DNA of 64,000 bases. Origin: Streptomyces sp. NBC_01210 (GTDB lineage: Bacteria; Actinomycetota; Actinomycetes; Streptomycetales; Streptomycetaceae). How positions within the stretch are numbered: position 1 is the first letter of the stretch; the number at the start of each line of letters is the position of its first letter. Both the position numbers and the translations under genes were made by a program. The notes under the pieces were generated by a model that had not been told where the DNA came from, made no database searches, and saw only the letters and a program-made list of their open reading frames with translations. The stretch is from assembly GCF_036010325.1 (NCBI RefSeq), contig NZ_CP108549.1:6572001-6636000 (forward strand), given 5' to 3'. Shown here piece by piece: positions 23,445 through 31,693 of the stretch.

Positions 23445-23526
23445 GGGCTGGGCCCTCTCCGGCGGTGGTGTGGGGGACGAGGCGTGAGTGAACTGCCACC
23501 GCGTACAGCCGTCAAGGGTTTGCGCA

Positions 23527-23649
23527 TTCAGAGCCTGAACACACAACACCCCGCACCTGCCTGGAACTTGGGATTCGGCCGATCTCGGTGTGAAGTCTTG
23601 ACGACAGGACCCGGTACGAGTTGACTCGCCGCGCACCACCGGTACCGGT
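23527..23649. promoter_or_regulatory. Candidate operators between GH30 and the LacI gene
   Basis: Two symmetric sequences lie in the 244-bp divergent region: TTCAG-AGC-CTGAA at 23527-23539 and the perfect palindrome ACCGGTACCGGT at 23638-23649. Either could bind the LacI-family product. Assignment is by position and symmetry only. Confidence 0.35.
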
Positions 23650-23688
23650 TCCGGCACCGGTTCCAGACCTCGACGCGGAGGACCCGGA

Positions 23689-24669
23689 ATGCCCGTCACC
23701 ATCGCCGATGTCGCACGTGAGGCGGGCGTCAGTAAGACCACCGTGTCCCGCGTCCTGAACACCAAGGGCGAAGTCGACGCCGGCACGGCCGCCCGCGTTC
23801 GTGAAGTGATCGCAAGCCTCGGCTATGTGCCCAGCCTGGGGGCCGTCGGTCTGGCCCGCGGCAGCAGCCGTACGGTCGGCATGCTGACGCCCCCGCTCAC
23901 CTGGCCCTGGATGGGCGAAGTACTCCAGGGAGTCGTGGACACCGTCGAGGCCGCCGGATACGGGCTGCTGCTCTTCACCTGCAACCGAGGCGCCGAGTCC
24001 GTCGAGCACTTCACCAGTCAGGTCTCCGCCCGCGCCTTCGACGGCCTCCTCGTCGTCGAACCCGAGAACACCCTCGACACCATCACCGCGATGCACCGCA
24101 AGGGACTCCCGGTCGTCCTGATCGACGACCGAGGCCACCACCCGGAGTTCCCGTCCGTCGCCACGACCAACCGCGAGGGCGGTGCGTCGGCCGCCGGCCA
24201 TCTGCTGGCGGCGGGCCGCAGCCGCCCCCTGATCGTCACCGGCCGCCGGCACTTCGGCTGCGTACAGGACCGGCTCGAGGGGTTCCTCGAGGTCCTGCCG
24301 ACCGAGCTGATCGCGGAGGGGGACTTCACCGAACTGTCGGGACGGCTCGCGGTCGAGCGGCAACTCGCCACGGGCAGGCACTTCGACTCGGTCTTCGCGC
24401 ACAACGACCTCAGCGCTGCGGGGGCGCTGCGGGCGCTGCGTGCCGCGGGCCGGTCCGTGCCGGACGACATCGCCGTCGTCGGCTTCGACGACATCCCCAT
24501 GGCCCAGCACACCGAGCCCCCGCTGACCACCGTCCGCCAGCCCATGCGGGAGATGGGCGAGACGGCGGCGCGGATGCTGCTGGCCCATCTCGGCGGCACG
24601 GTCGCTCCCCATGAACCCGTCATCCTGCCCACCGAGTTGATCGTCCGCCGATCCGCGCCGTCGTCATGA
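23689..24669 (+). CDS. LacI-family transcriptional regulator
   Basis: 326 residues. N-terminal LacI helix-turn-helix VTIADVAREAGVSKTTVSRVLN with the hinge following. The rest is a periplasmic-binding-protein-like sensor domain (GMLTPPLTWPWMGEVLQGVVDTVEAAGYGLLLFTCNRG, VVGFDDIPMAQHTEPPLTTVRQP). Shine-Dalgarno GGAGG lies 8 bp before the ATG. Placed between the divergent GH30 gene and the co-directional GH3 gene, it probably senses a sugar released from the corresponding glucan and controls both. Confidence 0.92.
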   Translation: MPVTIADVAREAGVSKTTVSRVLNTKGEVDAGTAARVREVIASLGYVPSLGAVGLARGSSRTVGMLTPPLTWPWMGEVLQGVVDTVEAAGYGLLLFTCNRGAESVEHFTSQVSARAFDGLLVVEPENTLDTITAMHRKGLPVVLIDDRGHHPEFPSVATTNREGGASAAGHLLAAGRSRPLIVTGRRHFGCVQDRLEGFLEVLPTELIAEGDFTELSGRLAVERQLATGRHFDSVFAHNDLSAAGALRALRAAGRSVPDDIAVVGFDDIPMAQHTEPPLTTVRQPMREMGETAARMLLAHLGGTVAPHEPVILPTELIVRRSAPSS

Positions 24670-24682
24670 CGACGGGCTTGTC

Positions 24683-24709
24683 GAGCCCGTCCGGCGATCG
24701 AGGACACGG
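24683..24709 (+). repeat. Dispersed repeat, single half-copy
   Basis: GAGCCCGTCCGGCGATCGAG plus GACACGG, 14 bp after the LacI stop. Same family as at 9511. Confidence 0.65.
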
Positions 24710-24763
24710 CCGACAGGCCGTACAGGACCGCACGCAACCGTGACCCGCACTGAAGGAGCCGCA

Positions 24764-27700
24764 ATGCCACGCCTCAGAGCCGGAACCAGAACCAGAGCCA
24801 GAGCCGGAGCCGGAACCAGAGCCGGAACCGCCGTGCTCGCCGCGACCGCCGTACTCACCGGCCTCCTCGCCGCAGCCGTTCCGAGCGCCGCCGCCGACGA
24901 CCCCGCACCCGTCACCGTCGACGCCTTCGAGGGGGAGGTCCCCTTCGCCAACCCCCCGGCCGAGGGGATCTTCACCTGGGGCAGCGACGCCGACGACCAG
25001 CCCAAGCTGGAGTTCAAGGAGCGCGCCGACGCCCCCGAGGGCGCCAAGGTCCTCGAAGGCACCTACGACATCAGTGGCTGGGGCGGACTCACCCACGACT
25101 TCGCCTTCGACAAGCCCGCCCGCGACTGGACCGCGCACAAAGGCATCCGTTTCTGGTGGTTCGGCCAGAACACCGCCCCGCTGCCGCCCGGATCCGGCAA
25201 GCGGATCAACTTCGAGCTGAAGGACGGCGGCGCCAACGGCGAGGCCTCCGAGCTGTGGACCACGTCCTTCACCGACGACTGGGAGGGCTGGCACCTCGTC
25301 GAGATCCCCTTCGCCGACTTCGTCTACCGCGCCGACTACCAGCCGGTCGGCGGCATCGACCACATCCTCGGCCTCAACGAGATGTGGGGGTACGCGCTCA
25401 CCCTGCCGACCGGCGCGCCCGGCAGGTTCGCCATGGACGGCGTGCAGCTGTACGGCAAGGCAGACCCGGCGTTGAAGGCAAACGTTGTCACCGACGCCGC
25501 CGTGTACCCGGTGGCCGAGGGCGGCACCGCACAGGTGAAGATCTCCGTCGCCACCACCGGATCCGGGCCGATCGACGAGCCCGTCACCGTGGCGTACACG
25601 ACCGAGGGCGGCACCGCCGAAACGGGCACGGACTACACACCGGTCTCCGGCACGGTCACTTTCCCGGCCGGTTCTGCTTCCGGCACGTCCCGGACCGTCG
25701 CCGTGACCACGAAGAAGGACCGCACGGCCGAGTCCGCGGAGACGATCCCGCTGAAGCTCACGGTCACCGGCGCCAAGCCCCCGGCCGAGACCCCCCAGGT
25801 CGTCGTGGACGCCCACGGCCTGCCGTATCTCGACAAGCGCCTCCCGGTGAGGAAGCGCGTCGCCGACCTCCTCTCCCGGATGTCCCTCGCGGAGAAGGCC
25901 GGTCAGATGACCCAGGCCGAGCGCAACGCCCTCAAGTCGCAGGGCGACATCGCCGGTTACGGCCTCGGCTCGCTGCTCTCCGGCGGCGGCTCGGTGCCCA
26001 CCCCCAACGCCCCCGAGGCATGGGCGAAGATGGTCGACGCCTACCAACTGCGCGCCCAGGCAACGCGGTTCCAGATCCCGCTGATCTACGGCGTGGACGC
26101 GGTGCACGGCCACAACAATGTCATCGGGTCGACGATCATGCCGCACAACATCGGCATCGGGGCCACCCGCGACCCGTCCGTCGCCGAGAAGGCCGGCGCG
26201 GTGACAGCGAAGGAAGTACGCGCCACCGGCATTCCATGGGACTTCGCGCCCTGTCTCTGCGTCACCCGCGACGAGCGCTGGGGCCGTTCCTACGAGGCCT
26301 TCGGCGAGGACCCGGCCCTGGTCACCGCCATGGAGACGGTGATCAAGGGCATGCAGGGCGCACCGTCGGGCAAGGACCTCGGCCGCAATGACAAGGTGCT
26401 GGCCACCGCCAAGCACTTCGTCGGCGACGGCGGTACGGAATTCGGCTCGTCCTCCACCGGCTCGTACACGATCGACCAGGGCATCACGAAGGTCACCCGG
26501 CAGGAGCTGGAAGCAGTGCACCTCGCGCCGTTCGCAGAGGCGGTGAAGCGCGGCACCGGCACGGTGATGCCCTCGTACTCCTCGCTGGACATCCTCGGCG
26601 ACGACCAGGGCCCGGTGAAGATGCACGCCAGTGCGGAGATGATCAACGGTGTGCTGAAGGACCGTATGGGCTTCAAGGGCTTCGTCATCAGCGACTGGCA
26701 GGCGATCGACCAGATTCCCGGCGACTACCCGAGCGACGTCCGTACGTCCGTCAATGCCGGACTCGACATGATCATGGTTCCGACGAACTACCCGGACTTC
26801 CACAGGACCCTGCAGGACGAGGTCAACGCGGGCCGTGTCTCCGAGGCCCGGATCAATGACGCGGTGTCCCGGATCCTGACCCAGAAGTTCGCCCTGGGTC
26901 TCTTCGAGAAGCCGTACGCGGACACCTCCAACCTGCCGGAGATCGGCTCGGCCGCACACCGCGCCGTGGCGCGTGAGGCCGCAGCCAAGTCCCAGGTCCT
27001 GCTGAAGAACGACGGCGCTGTACTGCCGCTGAAGCCGACCCAGAAGGTGTACGTCGCCGGGTCCAACGCCGACGACCTCGGCAACCAGGCCGGCGGCTGG
27101 ACCATCACCTGGCAGGGCTCCTCCGGAAAGATCACCACGGGTACGACCATCCTGGAAGGCATCAAGAAGGCCGCTCCCGACGCGGTCACCTACTCCAAGG
27201 ACGCCTCCGCGCCCACCGACGGCCATGACGTCGGCGTGGTCGTGGTCGGCGAGACCCCGTACGCCGAGGGCGTCGGCGATGTCGGCAACGGCCACGACCT
27301 GGAGCTGAGCGCCGCCGACAAGGCCGCCGTCGACAAGGTCTGTGCCGCGATGAAGTGCGCCGTGCTGATCGTCTCCGGCCGCCCCCAGCTCATCGGCGAC
27401 CGCCTCGGCGACATCGACGCCCTTGTCGCCTCCTGGCTCCCGGGCACGGAGGGCGACGGCGTCGCCGACGTCCTCTACGGCAGGAAGGCCTTCACCGGAC
27501 AGCTCCCGGTCACCTGGCCGAAGTCCCAGGCGCAGCTGCCGATCAATGTCGGGGACAAGGCGTACGACCCGCAGTACCCGTACGGCTGGGGTCTGACCAC
27601 GCTCAAGAAGCCGCCGACGGGCGGGGTGCTCACCCTCAAAGCGATCGCCGTCGCGGCAAGGATCCTTGAGGCGGCGGGCCGGGCGGACTCCCCGGAAGCC

Positions 27701-27874
27701 CGTGCGCTGGTCTCGCAGGCCCGCCTGATCGCCCAGGAGGGGATCGGCCAGCACATCACCGAGGCTTCGGCGAAGCCCTTCGCCGAAGCGGACCACCTTC
27801 TGCTGACCGGGGACCTGACGGGGGCGGTGGCGAAGCTGACGCTGGCGTACAAATTCAGCCCCTCCGGCGTTTGA
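24764..27874 (+). CDS. Secreted GH3 beta-glucosidase with carbohydrate-binding and Calx-beta domains
   Basis: 1036 residues. Signal peptide 1-45 with an Arg/Thr/Ala tandem-repeat n-region. Residues about 50-215: beta-sandwich carbohydrate-binding domain (AFEGEVPFANPPAEGIFTWG). About 235-340: Calx-beta domain (GTAETGTDYTPVSGTVTFPAGS). From about 350: GH3 TIM barrel (MTQAERNALKSQGDIAGYGLG, KHFVGDGG, nucleophile Asp in VISDWQAID), then the GH3 C-domain (KSQVLLKNDGAVLPL, LVASWLPGTEGDGVADVLYG). An extra ~90-residue helical tail follows. AAGGAG precedes the ATG at 6 bp. The last codons (FSPSGV-stop) belong to a dispersed repeat that overlaps the gene end. Confidence 0.92.
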   Translation: MPRLRAGTRTRARAGAGTRAGTAVLAATAVLTGLLAAAVPSAAADDPAPVTVDAFEGEVPFANPPAEGIFTWGSDADDQPKLEFKERADAPEGAKVLEGTYDISGWGGLTHDFAFDKPARDWTAHKGIRFWWFGQNTAPLPPGSGKRINFELKDGGANGEASELWTTSFTDDWEGWHLVEIPFADFVYRADYQPVGGIDHILGLNEMWGYALTLPTGAPGRFAMDGVQLYGKADPALKANVVTDAAVYPVAEGGTAQVKISVATTGSGPIDEPVTVAYTTEGGTAETGTDYTPVSGTVTFPAGSASGTSRTVAVTTKKDRTAESAETIPLKLTVTGAKPPAETPQVVVDAHGLPYLDKRLPVRKRVADLLSRMSLAEKAGQMTQAERNALKSQGDIAGYGLGSLLSGGGSVPTPNAPEAWAKMVDAYQLRAQATRFQIPLIYGVDAVHGHNNVIGSTIMPHNIGIGATRDPSVAEKAGAVTAKEVRATGIPWDFAPCLCVTRDERWGRSYEAFGEDPALVTAMETVIKGMQGAPSGKDLGRNDKVLATAKHFVGDGGTEFGSSSTGSYTIDQGITKVTRQELEAVHLAPFAEAVKRGTGTVMPSYSSLDILGDDQGPVKMHASAEMINGVLKDRMGFKGFVISDWQAIDQIPGDYPSDVRTSVNAGLDMIMVPTNYPDFHRTLQDEVNAGRVSEARINDAVSRILTQKFALGLFEKPYADTSNLPEIGSAAHRAVAREAAAKSQVLLKNDGAVLPLKPTQKVYVAGSNADDLGNQAGGWTITWQGSSGKITTGTTILEGIKKAAPDAVTYSKDASAPTDGHDVGVVVVGETPYAEGVGDVGNGHDLELSAADKAAVDKVCAAMKCAVLIVSGRPQLIGDRLGDIDALVASWLPGTEGDGVADVLYGRKAFTGQLPVTWPKSQAQLPINVGDKAYDPQYPYGWGLTTLKKPPTGGVLTLKAIAVAARILEAAGRADSPEARALVSQARLIAQEGIGQHITEASAKPFAEADHLLLTGDLTGAVAKLTLAYKFSPSGV

Positions 27875-27930
27875 GGAGCGGGGTCTGGGGCGGAGCCCCA
27901 GTTACGGGAAGGGGCGGGTAGGGGAAGGGC
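27855..27930 (+). repeat. Dispersed repeat overlapping the GH3 stop codon
   Basis: CAGCCCCTCCGGCGTTTGAG, a reverse-type unit, is read in frame by the GH3 gene and supplies its TGA. It is followed by GGGGCGGAGCCCC hairpin sequence and GGGAAGGGGCGGGTAGGGG, the same composite seen at 44584-44775. Confidence 0.75.
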
Positions 27931-27993
27931 CCACCGCAGGCGTAAGGCTCCGCGCTTGTCCCGATTCGCGCCTATTCAGGTAGCGTCGACAGT

Positions 27994-29331
27994 ATGAAGA
28001 CCAGGCTGTTCACCGCAGTGTCCGGTCTGCTCCTTGCGTTCTCGGCGACCGCCCTCGTGGCGGCGCCGGGAGCACAGGCGGCCACCGGCCCCGAAACCGT
28101 GGCCGCGGCGCTGAAGAAGGGCCCCGTCTACGTGGACCCACGCGTCTCCGGCCAGCTGTCCAAGGCCGACGCAAACGCCCTCGCCAAGAAGATCAAGGAC
28201 GCGGACAAGCCGGTCTTCGTGGCCGTCCTGCCCAACAGCGCGGAGTTCCCGCCGGGCTCGGTCCTGCGGAACATCCGTACCGAGACCGGTGTCACCGGCG
28301 TGTACGCGATCCGCCTCGGCAACGGATTCAACGCGGGCGCGGACCGCAGCGTCATGAGCAACCAGGCCGTACGGAACCTGGTCACGGCGGTCAAGACGCC
28401 CCCGGGCGCCGACGCCGTCACCCAGCTGAACAACTTTGTCGACCAGGCCCTGCCCCAGGCACGCGGCAGCGCCCCCTCCTCCTGGGGCGCGAGCCCCGAC
28501 CAGGGCTCGAACATGGGCTCCCTGATCACGCTCGGCGTGGTCCTGGTCGCCGGCGGCGCGGGCGCCTACACCGTCGTCCGACGCAACCGCCGGAAGAAGG
28601 CCGAGGAGGAGCGGGCCGCCCTCGACAAGCTCCGTGTGGTCGTCGACGAGGACATCACGGCTTTCGGCGAGGAGCTGGACCGACTCGACTTCCACCCCTC
28701 GGAGAAGGGCGCGACCGATGCGATGCGCGCCGACTACGAGCGCGCACTCGACTCGTACGACAAATCGAAGTCGCTGATGGGAGCCGCGGAGCATCCCGGT
28801 GATGTACGCGGAGTCACCCAGGCCCTGGACGACGGCCGGTACTCGCTGGCGGTCCTGGACGCACGTCGTATGGGTGTGGCGGTGCCGGAGCGCCGGGCGC
28901 CGTGCTTCTTCGACCCGCGCCACGGCCCCTCGGTCGCCGACGCCTCCTGGACGCCGGCCGGCGCAGCCACCCGTGAGGTCCCGGTGTGTGCCGCCGACGC
29001 CGCCCGTCTCGAGGACGGCGAGGACCCGATGGCCCGCACGGTCGAGACGGATTCCGGCCGCCGCCCGTACTGGGAGGCGGGACCGGCGTACGGCCCCTGG
29101 GCCGGCGGCTACTTCGGCGGCGGAATCCTGCCCGGCCTGCTGGTGGGCACGCTGCTCGGCAACATGCTCTCCACACCGGCCTACGCGGCCGACTACGGCG
29201 GCGGGGACTTCAGCGGCGGCGACTACTCGGGCGCCGACTTCAACTCCTCCGACTTCGGCGGCGGCGACTTCGGGGGTGGAGGCGGCTTCGACGGTGGTGG
29301 TGGCGGGTTCGACGGGGGCGGCGGCTTCTAG
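27994..29331 (+). CDS. Membrane protein with extracytoplasmic N-terminal domain and Gly-rich tail
   Basis: 445 residues. Signal peptide 1-29 (LLLAFSATALVAAPGAQA). An extracytoplasmic domain follows, resembling TPM-like folds (GPVYVDPRVSGQLSKADANALAKKIKDADKPVFVAVLP). One transmembrane helix lies near 172-190 (GSLITLGVVLVAGGAGAYTVV), then a basic stop-transfer (RRNRRKK), a helical cytoplasmic region, and a tail of GGGDF/GGGGGFD repeats. Function unknown; TPM proteins have been linked to photosystem repair or cell-envelope roles, but the link here is weak. A hairpin terminator follows the stop. Confidence 0.8.
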   Translation: MKTRLFTAVSGLLLAFSATALVAAPGAQAATGPETVAAALKKGPVYVDPRVSGQLSKADANALAKKIKDADKPVFVAVLPNSAEFPPGSVLRNIRTETGVTGVYAIRLGNGFNAGADRSVMSNQAVRNLVTAVKTPPGADAVTQLNNFVDQALPQARGSAPSSWGASPDQGSNMGSLITLGVVLVAGGAGAYTVVRRNRRKKAEEERAALDKLRVVVDEDITAFGEELDRLDFHPSEKGATDAMRADYERALDSYDKSKSLMGAAEHPGDVRGVTQALDDGRYSLAVLDARRMGVAVPERRAPCFFDPRHGPSVADASWTPAGAATREVPVCAADAARLEDGEDPMARTVETDSGRRPYWEAGPAYGPWAGGYFGGGILPGLLVGTLLGNMLSTPAYAADYGGGDFSGGDYSGADFNSSDFGGGDFGGGGGFDGGGGGFDGGGGF

Positions 29332-29348
29332 CGCCCTGGCATGCTCAG

Positions 29349-29376
29349 CGGCACGGTCCCTCCAGGGGCCGTGCCG
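29349..29376 (+). terminator. Terminator after the Gly-rich membrane protein
   Basis: CGGCACGG..CCC / GGGG..CCGTGCCG hairpin with a TCCA loop, directly after the stop at 29331. Confidence 0.6.
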
Positions 29377-29409
29377 GTGCCATGCTGGAAGTGAGCCACG
29401 GAGGTCGCG

Positions 29410-30033
29410 ATGGGGTTCTATGCCCAGCGAATCGTGCCGCGGATCGTCGACGTCGCCTGCGGGACGAAGCTGGTCGCACCGCTACGACGCCGAGTCTGCG
29501 AGGGCCTGCAGGGTGAAGTGATCGAGATCGGATTCGGTTCGGGGCACAACGTCCCCTTCTACCCGGCGGCCGTCACCGGCGTGACCGCGGTCGAGCCGTC
29601 CGATGTCGGATGGCAACTCGCCGGGGAACGCATCAGGGCGGCAACCGTCCCGGTGCAGCGCGCCGGTCTGGACGGCCAGGCGTTGCCCTTCGAGGACGAC
29701 AGCTTTGACGCCGCTCTCTCCACCTGGACGCTCTGCACCATCCCCGATGCAGGGGCCGCTCTGCGTGAGGTGCGGCGCGTCCTCAAGCCCGGCGGGACTC
29801 TGCATTTTCTCGAACACGGGCTGGCCCCGGAAGAGGACGAGAACGTGCGCCGCTGGCAACGGCGGCTCGAACCACTGAACAAGCGGATCTTCGCCGGATG
29901 TCACCTCACCCGGCCGACCGTCGACATGCTGGCGGCCGCAGGGTTCACGATTACCGAACTCGACGTCTTCTACGAGAAGGGCGCACCGAAGCCCATGGGC
30001 GCCGACTCCCTCGGTATCGCCCTGTCGCCCTAG
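29410..30033 (+). CDS. Class I SAM-dependent methyltransferase
   Basis: 207 residues. Motif I VIEIGFGSGHNVPFYP binds S-adenosylmethionine; motif II/III region FEDDSFDAALSTWTLCTIPDAGAALREVRRVLKPGGTLHFLEHG is typical of the Methyltransf_11 fold (UbiE-like). ATG at 29410 has GGAGG about 7 bp upstream. Substrate unknown. Convergent with the DUF397 gene: the two stops abut at 30033/30034. Confidence 0.9.
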   Translation: MGFYAQRIVPRIVDVACGTKLVAPLRRRVCEGLQGEVIEIGFGSGHNVPFYPAAVTGVTAVEPSDVGWQLAGERIRAATVPVQRAGLDGQALPFEDDSFDAALSTWTLCTIPDAGAALREVRRVLKPGGTLHFLEHGLAPEEDENVRRWQRRLEPLNKRIFAGCHLTRPTVDMLAAAGFTITELDVFYEKGAPKPMGADSLGIALSP

Positions 30034-30270
30034 TCAGCGCTCGGCGACGAAGGTCGCCCAGGCGGCCGGAGCGACGGTGAGAACGGGGCCGGTGGGGTTC
30101 TTGGAGTCGCGGATGTGGACGGCGAGGGGGTGGGTGGCGACTTCGACGCAGGCGCCGCCCTCGTCACCGCTGTAGCTCGACTTCTGCCAGTCGTAGGCGA
30201 CTTCGACGCAGGCGCCGCCTTCGCTGCCGCTGTAGCTGGACTTGAACCAGATCAGTACTGCGGGATTCAT
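30034..30270 (-). CDS. DUF397 protein with a tandem-duplicated motif
   Basis: 78 residues. The DUF397 hallmark (W/F-KSSYSGxEGGACVEVA) occurs twice: FKSSYSGSEGGACVEVAYDW then QKSSYSGDEGGACVEVATHP, followed by the usual HIRDSKNPTGPVLTVAPAAWATFV end. Usual members have one copy and about 60 residues, so the first half looks internally duplicated. The start overlaps the stop of the XRE gene by one base (TAATG), giving tight coupling. DUF397 proteins with an XRE partner act as small cofactors or anti-regulators in Streptomyces development/antibiotic control. Confidence 0.9.
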   Translation of the reverse strand: MNPAVLIWFKSSYSGSEGGACVEVAYDWQKSSYSGDEGGACVEVATHPLAVHIRDSKNPTGPVLTVAPAAWATFVAER

Positions 30271-31091
30271 TACTCTCCTGCCAGATCGTCCAGCAGACCC
30301 ATGCTCTCCTCGGGGGTGAGGGCCTGTGATCGCAGCATCCCATATTTCTGCTGGAGGACACTGACCTCGTCGGCGTCATCGACGAGGAAGCTGACCCGTT
30401 GCCCCTCCATATAGGCCAGTTGATCGTGTTCGGGGGTCTCCAGCAGAACCATGGGGCCGTTAAGCCCAGCGTGCTTCTCCCGTGCAGTCGGCATGATCTG
30501 CAGTCCCAGGAAAGGGAGTTCAGCGCAACGCCGCAGATGGCGGATCTGCTCCCGCAGCACCTCCCGGCCGCCGATGGGCCGATGCAGGATGACCTCCTCG
30601 ATAAGGAAGTTCATCATCGGAGGCCACGGCTTTCGGTCGAAGACCTTCTGCCGATCGAGTCGTGCCGAGAGCCGCTCCTCGGCGTCCTCTGTCCTGATCG
30701 GTGGATAGAGGCAGGAGAAGACGGATTGGGCGTAGTCCTCGGTCTGCAACAGACCCGGAACCACCTGGTTCTCGTACCAGAGCAGGGTCAGCGCCTCCTG
30801 CTCGTGGTCGATGAAGTCCTGCGCGAACGCCGGATACCGCTCCCGCTCCGGCACCTTGTCCACCGCAGTCTGCAACGCCCTCTTCGTGTCGAGCAGTTCA
30901 TCGAGCGCGATCGCGAGATCCAGCTTGAGCGCCCTGCGCCCCTGCTCGATCGAGGCGATCGTGTCCTCGCCCACGCAGAACTGCGTCGCCAGCTCGGCCT
31001 GGGTCATCCGGGCCGCCTTGCGGAAGGTCGCGAGCTGGGCGCCGATCACATGCCAAGAGGTGATCCTCTTGGTCCTTCTGGCTGGGTGCAT
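30270..31091 (-). CDS. XRE helix-turn-helix regulator with DUF5753 sensor domain
   Basis: 273 residues. N-terminal helix-turn-helix ATFRKAARMTQAELATQFCVGEDTIASIEQGRR; the remainder is the DUF5753 domain (EQEALTLLWYENQVVPGLLQTEDYAQSVF, LRRCAELPFLGLQIMP, YMEGQRVSFLVDDADEVSVL) that pairs with DUF397 proteins. Start ATG 31091 has GGGGGAG immediately upstream; a long in-frame extension upstream is antisense to the ATPase gene and is rejected. Divergent from an anti-sigma-type ATPase gene. Together with DUF397 this is the standard Streptomyces triad. Confidence 0.92.
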   Translation of the reverse strand: MHPARRTKRITSWHVIGAQLATFRKAARMTQAELATQFCVGEDTIASIEQGRRALKLDLAIALDELLDTKRALQTAVDKVPERERYPAFAQDFIDHEQEALTLLWYENQVVPGLLQTEDYAQSVFSCLYPPIRTEDAEERLSARLDRQKVFDRKPWPPMMNFLIEEVILHRPIGGREVLREQIRHLRRCAELPFLGLQIMPTAREKHAGLNGPMVLLETPEHDQLAYMEGQRVSFLVDDADEVSVLQQKYGMLRSQALTPEESMGLLDDLAGE

Positions 31092-31118
31092 GCGCTCCCC
31101 CTTCCCGTCGCGGGACGC

Positions 31119-31157
31119 GTACGACCCGTCACGAGTCGTACAACTCGGCTGTACGAC
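31119..31157. promoter_or_regulatory. Inverted/direct GTACGAC repeats, probable XRE operator
   Basis: GTACGAC at 31119-31125, its reverse complement GTCGTAC at 31135-31141, and GTACGAC again at 31151-31157, sixteen bases apart each, in the 111-bp region between the divergent XRE and ATPase starts. Regular spacing suggests binding on one face of the helix. Confidence 0.6.
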
Positions 31158-31202
31158 CTGACGCACTGATCCATAGTAGTGACTCCCTGTGACAGTGGCC
31201 GC

Positions 31203-31661
31203 ATGAACGACGAACCCCAACTTCCGTACTTCCGCGAGGCGTTCTACCGCCGGGACCGCCGGTCCGTCTCCGCGGCCAGGGAGTTCACCCGGCAGGCGCT
31301 GACCGACTGGGCCACGGCCGACAGGGCGGACGACGTATTGCTCTGCGTGAGTGAGCTGGCCACCAACGCGCTGATGCACGGTGTGCCGCCGGGCCGCGGC
31401 TTCCGGCTGCACCTGTTCCTGCATGCGGACGGCGTCCTGCGCGTCGAGCTCCACGACAGCGGCGACGGGTGCGTACGGCTGTCGCCGCCGCACCCGGACG
31501 ACGAGGGCGGCCGCGGCCTCCTCCTCGTCGCGGCGCTGGCGGACAAGTGGGGAGTGGGTGAGCGCAGCCCGGGCAAGACGGTGTGGTGCGAGTTCGCCCT
31601 GGTGGCGGATCCATCTCAAATCCGCTACAGAAAGTCGCAAATCGCTACGCTGGGTAATTGA
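31203..31661 (+). CDS. ATP-binding (HATPase_c) anti-sigma-factor-type protein
   Basis: 152 residues, RsbW/SpoIIAB-like GHKL ATPase. N box DVLLCVSELATNALMHGVPPG, G1 box ELHDSGDGCVRL, and G2 box EGGRGLLLVAALADKWGV are all present, so ATP binding is likely intact. The start ATG 31203 is chosen over an upstream in-frame codon because the domain begins just after it. Divergent from the XRE/DUF397 pair; such small ATPases are the third partner of that triad in Streptomyces. Possible substrate: an anti-sigma antagonist or the DUF397 protein. Confidence 0.9.
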   Translation: MNDEPQLPYFREAFYRRDRRSVSAAREFTRQALTDWATADRADDVLLCVSELATNALMHGVPPGRGFRLHLFLHADGVLRVELHDSGDGCVRLSPPHPDDEGGRGLLLVAALADKWGVGERSPGKTVWCEFALVADPSQIRYRKSQIATLGN

Positions 31662-31693
31662 TTATGATCGTCTTTCTGTGTTTCCTCGTGCCC

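Noticed and set aside
24620..27796. A 1058-codon minus-strand frame across GH3
   Set aside because: Antisense shadow; repeated Gly/Ser end comes from the tandem codons of the GH3 leader.
21573..27874. GH30-LacI-GH3 considered as part of a secondary-metabolite cluster
   Set aside because: All three are glycan-use genes; no biosynthetic core enzymes nearby.
30270..31640. Longer 456-residue reading of the XRE regulator
   Set aside because: The first 183 codons are antisense to the ATPase gene; the domain and ribosome-binding site place the start at 31091.
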